From the NCBI GenBank assembly GCA_902158735.1, contig CABGHG010000016.1:1-19368 (forward strand): a DNA stretch of 19,368 nt. Reading direction: 5' to 3'. Made by a program: the position numbers and the translations under genes. The stretch's first letter is position 1. Every line of letters begins with the position of its first letter. Source of the stretch: Candidatus Methanolliviera sp. GoM_oil. Its GTDB lineage: Archaea; Halobacteriota; Methanoliparia; Methanoliparales; Methanoliparaceae. This document shows positions 10,935-17,967 of the stretch, piece after piece. The notes beneath the pieces were generated by a model. The model saw nothing but the letters and a program-made list of their open reading frames with translations. It did not search any database and had not been told where the DNA came from.

Positions 10935-12035
10935 TCAAAAATCAGCCAGATCCATCGAAACACGCTCGATTAAGACATCTTCAACGATCTCGGCAATCTT
11001 TTCTTTCATATCATCGAATGGAATATCTATCTTCTTCTTCCTTTTAAATATCTCATCAAAAATTTTCTCTCCCGCCTCGTCATCTTCTTCGACGATGAAT
11101 AGCTCCGATCTTTTGTGCACGTGAACGGTTGGGAGGATTCTATCGCGATCATTATCCACAATGCCTATCACCGGCACATCAAATCTGAACGCAATATCAG
11201 AGACTACCGTAGTTGTATCATCTCCAATGCTGACCACGCCTTCGCATCCTTTGACAATTTTATATACATCGTATCCGGCATGATCGACGAACGCCATGCC
11301 TGCCCCTTCTACTTCTTCCTTTACCTTTAAAACCCTCGCCTCTTCGTAATCCCTCAAACATTTTGTTGTATCTAATTTAGCTTCTCTTACATCTATCTTC
11401 ATATCATCCAGCTTCCTTGAGGCTTCATCCTTTAGATCTACACCCCTCACCTCAACGATCTTTCCCTTTGCTGAAGCCAGCCCGACGATCGTCACATCTT
11501 TAGAGAATGCCTTTCCTGCAGTCATATTGTTTATCAAGAGATAATCTCCCGGAGAAACCGCCAGCACCTTTCTAAATATCTTCTCTCCTTCCCTCCACAA
11601 AACTTTTCCGAAGTCAGGTGGATCTTTAACATTTAAAGAAAGTTCTTTTGCGAAAGATTTAGCTATCTCACCCGAATTTTTTGTCCATGGAACCAATGTC
11701 ATCTCTGAGAGTTCTATCTGGATCACAGGCTTATCAAGGACGCTTGCCCTCTTTATCACGTGCCAACAATATGCATATCCACTCTCCGGGCTCTTCGAAT
11801 ACGTTACTACGACCAAGAGATCATTCTTCTCTGAAAGTTTTGATAGGCAGACGGATGACTTGCATTCTTCTATCTGCACCTCCTTCTCCAAAAAAGAGTC
11901 AAAACACGCCGTTATCCCCATCGTTCCATTTATGGCTGCTTGAACCTCTCCGAGATCCTTCAAGGATTTGATTATCCTTTCTGCAAAACCCTCATCAAAG
12001 ATCTTTGGTCCGTGAAAGAATACACCGATTTTCAA
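10935..12035 (-). CDS. DUF2117-like archaeal protein of unknown function
   Basis: 366 residues. The N-terminus LKIGVFFHGPKIFDEGFAERI resembles a Rossmann-like opening, followed by INGTMGITACFDSF and a Cys-containing stretch ECKSSVCLSKL. The C-terminal half has VSIGDDTTTVVSDIAFRF, VPVIGIVDNDRDRILPT and HVHKRSELFIVEEDDEAGE. I recognise this as the DUF2117 type, known to me mainly from methanogens and relatives; no function is established. TTG (12033-12035) is chosen as start: GGGAG lies 5 bases upstream and translation begins exactly at the conserved KIGV. The longer reading from 12191 would overlap the symporter gene and add unrelated residues. Alternating Rossmann-like strands and acidic loops suggest nucleotide or metal binding, which is inference. 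It is encoded just ahead of the carbonic anhydrase-like gene. Confidence 0.75.
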   Translation of the reverse strand: MKIGVFFHGPKIFDEGFAERIIKSLKDLGEVQAAINGTMGITACFDSFLEKEVQIEECKSSVCLSKLSEKNDLLVVVTYSKSPESGYAYCWHVIKRASVLDKPVIQIELSEMTLVPWTKNSGEIAKSFAKELSLNVKDPPDFGKVLWREGEKIFRKVLAVSPGDYLLINNMTAGKAFSKDVTIVGLASAKGKIVEVRGVDLKDEASRKLDDMKIDVREAKLDTTKCLRDYEEARVLKVKEEVEGAGMAFVDHAGYDVYKIVKGCEGVVSIGDDTTTVVSDIAFRFDVPVIGIVDNDRDRILPTVHVHKRSELFIVEEDDEAGEKIFDEIFKRKKKIDIPFDDMKEKIAEIVEDVLIERVSMDLADF

Positions 12036-12103
12036 TGTCGCTCCCGTCTCAATCTCCCTCAAAAGATAAATAGGTTTCTTGTGCAACGTAACCGTTTCAA
12101 GAA

Positions 12104-13678
12104 TTAAGAGAACAAAAATAGATTGAAGAGGTAGCTTATCAAAACGATGAGAACGAAGTATAGCAATAGAACGGTATATTTTGAACTCCATCTCTTATCT
12201 CTGCTCTCCACCACCTTATACTCACCTTGAACCTTGCCAGTCAGGCTCAAAGAATAACCGAGCGAGAAAGTAACGAGAAATCCGATGGCGCTCCACCACA
12301 ACCAGGAGATCTGGGGCTGATAAAACCAGAGGTATGCGTTGAAGACGATCCCGGCAAGAACACCTGCTATAACTCCATAACCCCTTGCTCTCTTAGTCAG
12401 AATGCCGAGTAAAAAAGCACCCAATATGGGACCGTAAAAGACGGCACCTATCTTATTTACTCCAACTATTATCGTCTCTGCCAATCTGCCCGCAAAGAAT
12501 GCAAAGATCATACAGAAGATGCCCCATCCGAACGTAGTTAACCTCGACCACAGGAGGTATTCTTTGGCGGTCGGTTCTTTCTTTATATACTTCGTATAAA
12601 AGTCGTTCATCGTCGCCGCGCTCAAAGAATTGTAGGCAGAATCCAGACTACTCATTGCCCCGGCAAGAATTCCCACGATGATCAACCCTCTCAAACCGGC
12701 TGGTATATACATCGAGATGAAGAGTGGAATTAGGGCATCCGGATTATTTCCTATCACCACCGCCTGCAAGAGCGGTTGCTCGCCTGCAAGGAACCCTCTC
12801 AAAAATATACCGAGAATGCAGTACCCCAACATTAAAGGATACCTTAAGAAACAGTTTAGAAAAAGGGCATTCTTTGAGGCATCCACGGACTTTGAGGTTA
12901 GAACCCTTTGAATCTGTGACTGATCAAGACCGTAGTAAGAAGAATAGAAGAAGATACCGCCTATAATCGCCGGCAAAAAGGCATAATCGTAACCATCAAA
13001 TCCCGTATGGATAAAATCAACTCCTAAAGCTCTTCCTTTAGGTATGCTCGCAACGATAGAACTAAATCCGACGTGGTCAAAGAGAACAGCGAGGAGTATG
13101 AGCACAGAGCCAGCGAGTAAGATGAATTGAAGTACATCGGTATAGATGCTCGCCTTTATCCCTCCCACAGCTGTATATATCATGGTGACAGCTCCCATCA
13201 GGAGGATCATATAGACTATGGAAAAACCGGTGATTTTAGACAACAGAAATGAAGGGGCATATATTGCACACCCTGTTGCCAGGCCTCTGCTGAGCAAGAA
13301 CATAAAGCTTATTAAACTTCTTGTGGCTGGGCTAAACCGCCTCTCCAAATATTCATATGCCGTGGTTATATTTGAACGGTAGAAAGTGGGAATTATTAGA
13401 ATCATAACCAAGATGATGGCCAAAGGAACGGCGAGTTCGAGTTGCAGCCACTTCATTCCCCCGCCTGATGCGAGTGCCACGAAGGCGGGAATACTCATCA
13501 TGCTTATGGCACCACATTGGGTGGCCGTCGTCGACATCGCAATCGCCCACGAGGGTATATTTCTCCCGCCCAAGAAGTAGTCTTTCTCGCTTTTTTGCCC
13601 TTTCGCAAAATAAAACCCCAGCCCCAGTAGTGTGGCGAGATATACACCTATCACCACCCAATCTAAAGGCTCTAGCAT
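12104..13678 (-). CDS. Sodium/solute symporter (SSS family)
   Basis: 524 residues, strongly hydrophobic, with about 13 membrane helices as in the LeuT-fold SSS family (PutP, PanF, SMCT, ActP). Typical features are an N-terminus with GQKSEKDYFLGGRNIPSWA (residues 27-45), the GGIKASIYTDVLQFILL stretch in the middle, DQSQIQRVLTSK, and GAMSSLDSAYNSLSAATMND, which carries the Ser/Asp residues of the Na2 site. It would import an organic solute (candidates are a carboxylate, amino acid or sugar) driven by sodium, in the cytoplasmic membrane. The substrate cannot be read. It begins 9 bases after the UPF0104 gene, with a good ribosome site (GAGGGGG) overlapping that stop region, so the pair is an operon. 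The gap to the DUF2117-like gene is 68 bases. Confidence 0.9.
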   Translation of the reverse strand: MLEPLDWVVIGVYLATLLGLGFYFAKGQKSEKDYFLGGRNIPSWAIAMSTTATQCGAISMMSIPAFVALASGGGMKWLQLELAVPLAIILVMILIIPTFYRSNITTAYEYLERRFSPATRSLISFMFLLSRGLATGCAIYAPSFLLSKITGFSIVYMILLMGAVTMIYTAVGGIKASIYTDVLQFILLAGSVLILLAVLFDHVGFSSIVASIPKGRALGVDFIHTGFDGYDYAFLPAIIGGIFFYSSYYGLDQSQIQRVLTSKSVDASKNALFLNCFLRYPLMLGYCILGIFLRGFLAGEQPLLQAVVIGNNPDALIPLFISMYIPAGLRGLIIVGILAGAMSSLDSAYNSLSAATMNDFYTKYIKKEPTAKEYLLWSRLTTFGWGIFCMIFAFFAGRLAETIIVGVNKIGAVFYGPILGAFLLGILTKRARGYGVIAGVLAGIVFNAYLWFYQPQISWLWWSAIGFLVTFSLGYSLSLTGKVQGEYKVVESRDKRWSSKYTVLLLYFVLIVLISYLFNLFLFS

Positions 13679-13687
13679 CTTTCCCCC

Positions 13688-14677
13688 TCAAATGTTGCTC
13701 CAACCCATATCTTTCAGAACCTTTAAACTTGCAAAGCCACCCGCGATCAGGGTCGGATAATACGTCATGCCCCTATATATCAGCACAAAAACGCCCAATA
13801 TAGACGATCCGATGAATATGCTGTATAAAGAAAGCATACTGACCTCTGCAACCCCGGTACTTCCAGGTGTGAGTGGCATCGCCATAATTATCAGGACTAT
13901 GACCTGTGCTGCTATACATAATGCCCAAATGGGTTTCACATTCACGCCCAGACCCAATAAGATGAACAAAGGTATTAAGAACTCGGACAGCCTAAGAACG
14001 ACCGTACACCCAAGACTCAAGAGCATCCAAACTTTTCCACCCCCGACGAATCCCCAAAGACCGTCATGAAAATGGTCAATCTCAGTGTTTATCTTATTTA
14101 TGGCATGTTCAGATTTTACAAAACGGCGAAATACTTTTTTTACTTTTTCTGGTTTTATCATACCATATAAGATGATTAGAAACCCGATGATGAAGAGAAA
14201 ACCTATGCCGGCAAGTACTGTGTTTATAATGGCGTTCTTTATCATCTTCCCAAATAGAAACAAGCTGATGGGTACCACGATCATAAAAAATATCAGATCC
14301 AAGATGCGCTCTCCAACCACAACTGCTGTTGCATCTCCCACGGAAAATCCTTTTTTGTTCAGCAGATAGATCCTGACTGGTTCTCCTCCGGCGTTGGAAG
14401 GGGTTATGCACGCGGCAAATAAACTGGGTAATACGGTGGAGATGCCACCAGATAAGCTGATCTCTTCGCCGGTGGCCTTCCCCATTAATTTAATGCGCAA
14501 CCCCCAGATAAACCAAGTAAAAGCTTGGATTGCAATCGCCAGAAAGAGGTATTCTGGCTTTATTTTGCTAAAAGAATCGATCGTCTCTCGATTAACCGTT
14601 AAGACCAAGATGGCCGCCGTCGTTATCACACTTATCGCGATGGCTATCGTAAAAAGTCTCTTTGCCCTTATCTTCAC
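13688..14677 (-). CDS. UPF0104 / lysylphosphatidylglycerol synthase-like transmembrane protein (YbhN/AglD-type)
   Basis: 329 residues with about eight membrane helices. It carries the family motifs CITPSNAGGEPVRIYLL (about 90-106), VVVGERILDL (about 118-127), and PLTPGSTGVAE near the C-terminus. This is the membrane part of MprF and the stand-alone UPF0104 proteins; archaeal members next to glycosyltransferases are linked to polar-lipid or dolichol-phosphate handling, so lipid transport or glycan-lipid work in the membrane is plausible. The catalytic lysyl-transferase domain of MprF is absent. The start is GTG at 14675-14677, with GAGG 7 bases upstream. It is the first gene of the leftward block with the symporter, with its own TATA box near 14745. 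Confidence 0.85.
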   Translation of the reverse strand: MKIRAKRLFTIAIAISVITTAAILVLTVNRETIDSFSKIKPEYLFLAIAIQAFTWFIWGLRIKLMGKATGEEISLSGGISTVLPSLFAACITPSNAGGEPVRIYLLNKKGFSVGDATAVVVGERILDLIFFMIVVPISLFLFGKMIKNAIINTVLAGIGFLFIIGFLIILYGMIKPEKVKKVFRRFVKSEHAINKINTEIDHFHDGLWGFVGGGKVWMLLSLGCTVVLRLSEFLIPLFILLGLGVNVKPIWALCIAAQVIVLIIMAMPLTPGSTGVAEVSMLSLYSIFIGSSILGVFVLIYRGMTYYPTLIAGGFASLKVLKDMGWSNI

Positions 14678-14744
14678 AGTGTAGCCTCGTTCTGCAATTG
14701 CTCACACATATATGAGTATTACTGCTAACTTGTCCCACATACCC

Positions 14745-14771
14745 AATATATAATCTTCGATCGATATATCG
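14745..14771 (-). promoter_or_regulatory. TATA box of the UPF0104-symporter operon with an adjacent palindrome
   Basis: TTATATATT (14745-14753, minus) fits a TATA box about 70 bases before the GTG start. Just upstream is the 10-base perfect palindrome CGATATATCG (14762-14771), a possible factor-binding site. Apart from this and the small gene at 15016-15102, I see nothing clear in 14772-14909. Confidence 0.45.
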
Positions 14772-14909
14772 TAGAAAAGAGGTTATAGAAGATATTTCCC
14801 CATTATTGCTCAATAACTTGAGATCTAAATATCTTAATGGATCGATCACCCGCTACAATTTATGAAGATCTCAAAGCCAACAATATTGGAGGTTAATAAG
14901 ATAAAATAT

Positions 14910-14920
14910 AAAAAAAGGGG
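14910..14920 (-). terminator. U-rich terminator of the small leftward transcript
   Basis: The minus strand reads CCCCTTTTTTT, a seven-U run about 95 bases past the stop codon of the small gene. With the TATA box near 15147 it bounds a transcript of about 210 bases. Confidence 0.5.
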
Positions 14921-15015
14921 AAATTTTGTCGCCTATGGATCGAAGAGGTGCCAGGACCCAACATCAAGCCAAGAGGCCATCTCAAAACCGATGTAGTAAA
15001 CATGAATTTAGCGAG

Positions 15016-15102
15016 TTATTTAAACCCCATGTCAACCATCACATCTGAGAGCATCGGCATGATCATCGGAAAGATTGGTTTTAAGCATTCCAACACCTGC
15101 AT
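15016..15102 (-). CDS. 28-residue methionine-rich small protein
   Basis: The peptide begins MQVLECLKPIFPMIMP and ends MLSDVMVDMGFK, with six Met in 28 residues, one Cys, no signal peptide and no obvious long membrane helix. The gene is supported by an eight-base ribosome site AGGAGGTG (15108-15115), exactly complementary to the 16S tail CACCTCCT found in this window and five bases before the ATG, by a TATA-like AT box at 15147-15156, and by a U-tract 95 bases after the stop. No other start in the window has so perfect a ribosome site. It is divergent from the enoyl-CoA hydratase gene. It matches no family I know; a regulatory micro-protein, a leader peptide, or chance are the options. Confidence 0.6.
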   Translation of the reverse strand: MQVLECLKPIFPMIMPMLSDVMVDMGFK

Positions 15103-15146
15103 TTTTTCACCTCCTATTTATCTATTTTATCTTCAATTTTATGCTT

Positions 15147-15156
15147 ATATTTATAC
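15147..15156 (-). promoter_or_regulatory. Probable TATA box of the small gene
   Basis: The minus strand reads TATAAATATA. A start of transcription about 25 bases downstream (near 15122) gives a leader of about 20 bases, which just contains the AGGAGGTG ribosome site. Confidence 0.5.
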
Positions 15157-15258
15157 TTTTATATTACTTATAGTTATCTATTTTCTCAAAATCTTTGGAT
15201 TTTTGGCATGCTAAGATCGAAGATTTGTGCTTACTTCGAAACGAACTTAATCCAAATA

Positions 15259-15266
15259 TTAATATG
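15259..15266 (+). promoter_or_regulatory. Probable TATA box of the enoyl-CoA hydratase gene (leaderless)
   Basis: TTAATATG with an A-rich flank lies about 27 bases before the GTG start, so the transcript should begin at or within a few bases of the start codon. There is no ribosome site before it, which agrees with a leaderless message. Confidence 0.5.
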
Positions 15267-15289
15267 GTAGAATCTTTAAAAGAGATCGC

Positions 15290-16093
15290 GTGAAAGGCGA
15301 AGTGGTGCTCACCGAGAAGGAAAATGGAATCATGACCATATTTCTTAACCGTCCCGAGAAGAGGAACGCTTTAAGTCCAGAGATTATGAACGCACTTCCA
15401 CCGGCTTTTTCTGCTGCTGCCGAAGACCCCGAAGTGAAGGCGGTTATTTTGACGGGGAAGGGAAAGGCATTCTCGGCGGGGATCGATTTCGTCTCTTATC
15501 CTGATTTGATGATGGGGAAACTTGGAGAGGGCAACTTCAGGTGGCTCAGAGAGTTTCTCACAGATCTACACTACAATCTCAACAAAATTGAGTGTCTGGA
15601 AAAACCCGTGATCTGTGCGATCAACGGGTATGTTGCTGGAATGGGATTGGAGCTTGCCTTAACAGCTGATTTTAGAATAGCAACCAAAGACGCACTATTT
15701 GGAATTCCTGAGGTTCAATTGGGCCTCATTCCAGACGTGGGCGGAACAACTCGCCTCACACGAATGATAGGGATTGTGAAGGCCAAAGAGTTGATAATGA
15801 CCGGTAAGATGATAACGGCAGAGGAGGCGCTTAGAATTAATCTGGCAAACGAGATTGTAGCACCGGATGAACTTATGAATTCTGCCAAAAATCTTGCCCG
15901 TTATATGATCGATAATTGTTCTCCCGTGGCGGTAGGGCTGGCAAAGAAGATGATCGATTTGGGGGCAGATATGGACAAGAACACTTCTTTGGAGATGGAA
16001 GGGATATGTCAAAGTATCCTATTCGGTCGCACTGAAGATTTAATGGAAGGATTCACGGCAAGGGCCCAAAAAAGACGGCCAAACTTTAAATGA
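15290..16093 (+). CDS. Enoyl-CoA hydratase/isomerase (crotonase family)
   Basis: 267 residues, the normal length. The oxyanion-hole segment KAFSAGIDF is at 59-67 and the second oxyanion Gly is in GYVAGMGLELALTADFRIA. Both hydratase glutamates are present, Glu121 (GLELA) and Glu141 (IPEVQLGLIP), spaced by 20 as in rat enoyl-CoA hydratase (144 and 164), so true hydration of a trans-2-enoyl-CoA is credible; the Asp in LIPDVGGTTRL also occurs in isomerase-like members. It is cytoplasmic. The gene stands alone, without thiolase, acyl-CoA dehydrogenase or hydroxyacyl-CoA dehydrogenase beside it, so the pathway is open: fatty-acid or alkane-derived acyl-CoA oxidation, or a 3-hydroxyacyl-CoA route. 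The GTG start is set by the promoter spacing. The stop lies 8 bases before tRNA-Arg. Confidence 0.9.
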   Translation: MKGEVVLTEKENGIMTIFLNRPEKRNALSPEIMNALPPAFSAAAEDPEVKAVILTGKGKAFSAGIDFVSYPDLMMGKLGEGNFRWLREFLTDLHYNLNKIECLEKPVICAINGYVAGMGLELALTADFRIATKDALFGIPEVQLGLIPDVGGTTRLTRMIGIVKAKELIMTGKMITAEEALRINLANEIVAPDELMNSAKNLARYMIDNCSPVAVGLAKKMIDLGADMDKNTSLEMEGICQSILFGRTEDLMEGFTARAQKRRPNFK

Positions 16094-16101
16094 GAGTTTG
16101 C

Positions 16102-16173
16102 GCCCCGATGGGGTAATGGATATCCTTTTGGCTTGCGGAGCCAAAGACCCGGGTTCAACTCCCGGTCGGGGCA
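16102..16173 (+). tRNA. tRNA-Arg (anticodon GCG)
   Basis: 72 bases. The acceptor GCCCCGA pairs fully with TCGGGGC, the anticodon arm is TTGGC-TTGCGGA-GCCAA and the T arm is CCGGG-TTCAACT-CCCGG; the discriminator is A. CCA is not encoded. It reads CGC codons (and CGU by wobble). It follows the enoyl-CoA hydratase gene so closely that read-through from it is possible. A short U-rich stretch (TTCGTTTTGT) follows. Confidence 0.96.
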
Positions 16174-16217
16174 TTCGTTTTGTCGGGTTCTCTGAGTATG
16201 TATAAAAATCATTATCA

Positions 16218-16241
16218 AATATACTAATATAAAAGTATATT
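16218..16241 (+). promoter_or_regulatory. Promoter enclosed in an 8+8 inverted repeat
   Basis: AATATACT (16218-16225) and AGTATATT (16234-16241) are perfect inverted copies around AATATAAA, which looks like the TATA box. Binding to both arms would cover the box. Transcription would start near 16255, with a leader of about 75 bases before the amidotransferase gene. No gene is seen in 16174-16331. Confidence 0.5.
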
Positions 16242-16331
16242 GACCATCACCTACCGCGGCAAATTCTTGGCATTACAAAAAAAATGGTAGATAGATTCCC
16301 ATAAAAATAGATACAGGGATGATAAGAATCT

Positions 16332-17027
16332 ATGAAGGTTTTAGTAATCCAGCACGTCGAAGGTGAAAGCTTGGGATATATAGAAGACATTCTCCCTGAT
16401 TTTGGGATCGATTTTGATATTGTTAGGATGTTTGAGGGAGAAGATCTCCCAAGTATGGATGAATTTGATGCGCTAATGGTCCTCGGCGGTCCTATGAACG
16501 TATATGAAGAGGATCGTTATCCTTATTTAATTCGGCTAAATGACGCTATCTTTAAATTTGTCTACGAAAATAAACCATATCTTGGGTTTTGCTTGGGTGC
16601 TCAACTTTTGGCAAAAGCACTTGATGCGCCGGTCAGAAAGAACCGACAAAGAGAGATTGGAAATTTCGAGGTAAATTTGACAGAAGATGGAAGGAAAGAT
16701 GGACTATTTTCTGGGTTTGACGAGGCATTCCCAGTATTCCAATGGCATGGAGATACCTTTAGTATAGCAAAAGGAGCGATTAAACTGGCAGAATCTAAAC
16801 TTTGCTCCAATCAGGCATTCAGATTTAAAAATGCCTATGGAGTTCAATTTCATCTTGAGGTAACACCAAAGATGTTAGAGGAATGGATGGAGGATTATAA
16901 ATGTGAACTCAACGACGAGGGAATAGATCCTTCGAGCATACTGAGCAAGTTTGTGGAGAGGGTAGAAGTTCACAAAGGATTACTATGGCAGCTGTTGTCC
17001 AACTTCTTCTCAATTAAGGTAGAGTGA
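16332..17027 (+). CDS. Class-I glutamine amidotransferase domain protein (stand-alone, GMP synthase-like)
   Basis: 231 residues. The nucleophile elbow is GFCLGAQLLA with Cys87; the other triad members are His174 and Glu176 in VQFHLEVT. LGGPMNVYEED (51-61) forms the usual oxyanion and strand region. Such proteins hydrolyse glutamine (or a gamma-glutamyl compound) to ammonia, or act as stand-alone gamma-glutamyl hydrolases. No synthetase domain is attached, which separates it from GuaA proper. It is followed 13 bases later by the HAD phosphatase gene, so they are likely one operon, and it lies about 1 kb before the nif genes, which may be chance. The substrate is unknown. The ribosome site is weak, GGGATGAT about 10 bases before ATG. 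Confidence 0.87.
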   Translation: MKVLVIQHVEGESLGYIEDILPDFGIDFDIVRMFEGEDLPSMDEFDALMVLGGPMNVYEEDRYPYLIRLNDAIFKFVYENKPYLGFCLGAQLLAKALDAPVRKNRQREIGNFEVNLTEDGRKDGLFSGFDEAFPVFQWHGDTFSIAKGAIKLAESKLCSNQAFRFKNAYGVQFHLEVTPKMLEEWMEDYKCELNDEGIDPSSILSKFVERVEVHKGLLWQLLSNFFSIKVE

Positions 17028-17040
17028 GGGGGGATAAAAT

Positions 17041-17823
17041 ATGGTTATGAAAGCGTTTTTAATTGATATGGACGGTGTGCTTTACGTTGGGGAAAGACCG
17101 ATAGAAGGTGCAATCGAGATGATAGACCTTCTCAACGAACGCGGTTACAGATACAGATTCGTGACGAATGCCACCAGAAGAAGCAGGAGTGCGATAAACG
17201 AGAGGCTGGAGAGATTGGGCTTTAACATTCGAGAAGAATTGATATTCAGTGCTCCCTTGGCGACAATTCGATACGTCAAATCGTGTACCGCGGAACCGAG
17301 ATGTTATTTAATCAGCACGGGAGATGTCTATCAGGATTTTGAGGATAACGATATTATCCTAACGGATGAAGATCCTAATTTCGTCGTTATTGGAGATGCT
17401 GGTGAAGATTTCACGTATTTAAAATTAAATAAAGCGTTTAGATTCGTTCTGGGCGGTGCAAAGCTCGTATCAATGGAGAAAGACCAATACTGGATGAGTT
17501 CCGATGGGTTGGTCATGGGAGCAGGGCCTTTCGTAGCCGCGATCGAGTTTGCAACGGATAAACGTGCGACAGTTACGGGGAAACCCTCAGAAGAATTTTT
17601 CAGGCGTGCGCTCGAGGATTTGGGAATGAAGGCGGAAGAATGTGCGATAATCGGAGACGATCTCTTCAGTGATATCGCTGGTGGAAAAAATCTTGGAATG
17701 AAAGGAATACTGGTTAAAACTGGAAAATATAGGGATGACTTATTGAAAAAGTCCAAAATCAAGCCAGATATGATCTTGGATTCGATATCTCAATTGAGAG
17801 AATATCTTATGAAGCGCTCATAA
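17041..17823 (+). CDS. HAD-superfamily subfamily IIA phosphatase (NagD/LHPP-like)
   Basis: 260 residues. Motif I is DMDGVLY with nucleophile Asp9 and acid/base Asp11, motif II is VTNATRRS (Thr42, Asn43), motif III Lys181 is in TGKPSE, and motif IV is IGDDLFSDI (Asp206/Asp207, Asp211). The C2-type cap between motifs II and III places it in subfamily IIA, whose members act on nitrophenyl phosphate, phosphoglycolate, nucleotides or phospholysine/phosphohistidine; the natural substrate is not readable. It is soluble and cytoplasmic. It begins 13 bases after the amidotransferase stop with a strong G-rich ribosome site (GAGGGGGGAT) upstream; Met1 (17041) and Met3 (17047) are both possible starts. 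The stop is immediately before the nif promoter region. Confidence 0.88.
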   Translation: MVMKAFLIDMDGVLYVGERPIEGAIEMIDLLNERGYRYRFVTNATRRSRSAINERLERLGFNIREELIFSAPLATIRYVKSCTAEPRCYLISTGDVYQDFEDNDIILTDEDPNFVVIGDAGEDFTYLKLNKAFRFVLGGAKLVSMEKDQYWMSSDGLVMGAGPFVAAIEFATDKRATVTGKPSEEFFRRALEDLGMKAEECAIIGDDLFSDIAGGKNLGMKGILVKTGKYRDDLLKKSKIKPDMILDSISQLREYLMKRS

Positions 17824-17829
17824 ATTTTA

Positions 17830-17856
17830 TGAGAACTTCTCAAATATATTTATATG
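17830..17856 (+). promoter_or_regulatory. nifH promoter: perfect 13-base palindrome next to the TATA box
   Basis: TGAGAACTTCTCA (17830-17842) is a perfect inverted repeat (6+1+6) directly followed by AAATATATTTATATG (17843-17856), a strong TATA region. Transcription would start near 17875-17880, leaving a leader of roughly 90 bases. A palindrome at the TFB-recognition position is well placed for a nitrogen-responsive repressor, but it does not match the GGAA-N6-TTCC form known for Methanococcus NrpR. Confidence 0.6.
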
Positions 17857-17967
17857 GGGATCGATCTATCAATGGAATAGAGGTGCCAGAGAAGAAGTGG
17901 TGAAAAAATGGCAGAGGGAAGTGAATGAGGAGAAATTAGTGGAGGGAATGAAGAGGAAGGCGGATAT

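Noticed and set aside
10918..11971. Plus-strand frames opposite the DUF2117-like gene
   Set aside because: They are antisense shadows; the minus-strand frame carries the conserved motifs and the ribosome site.
14862..14996. 44-codon plus-strand frame beginning MKISKPTILEVNKIKY
   Set aside because: No ribosome site and it crosses the U-rich terminator of the opposite strand; weak composition and no family match, so not called, although a leaderless small gene is not excluded.
14948..15214. 88-codon plus-strand frame
   Set aside because: No ribosome site, low-complexity hydrophobic tail from AT-rich promoter sequence, and it is antisense to the better-supported small gene at 15016-15102.
17331..17762. 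143-codon minus-strand frame rich in Ser and Pro
   Set aside because: It is an exact shadow of the HAD phosphatase gene, whose four motifs are intact.
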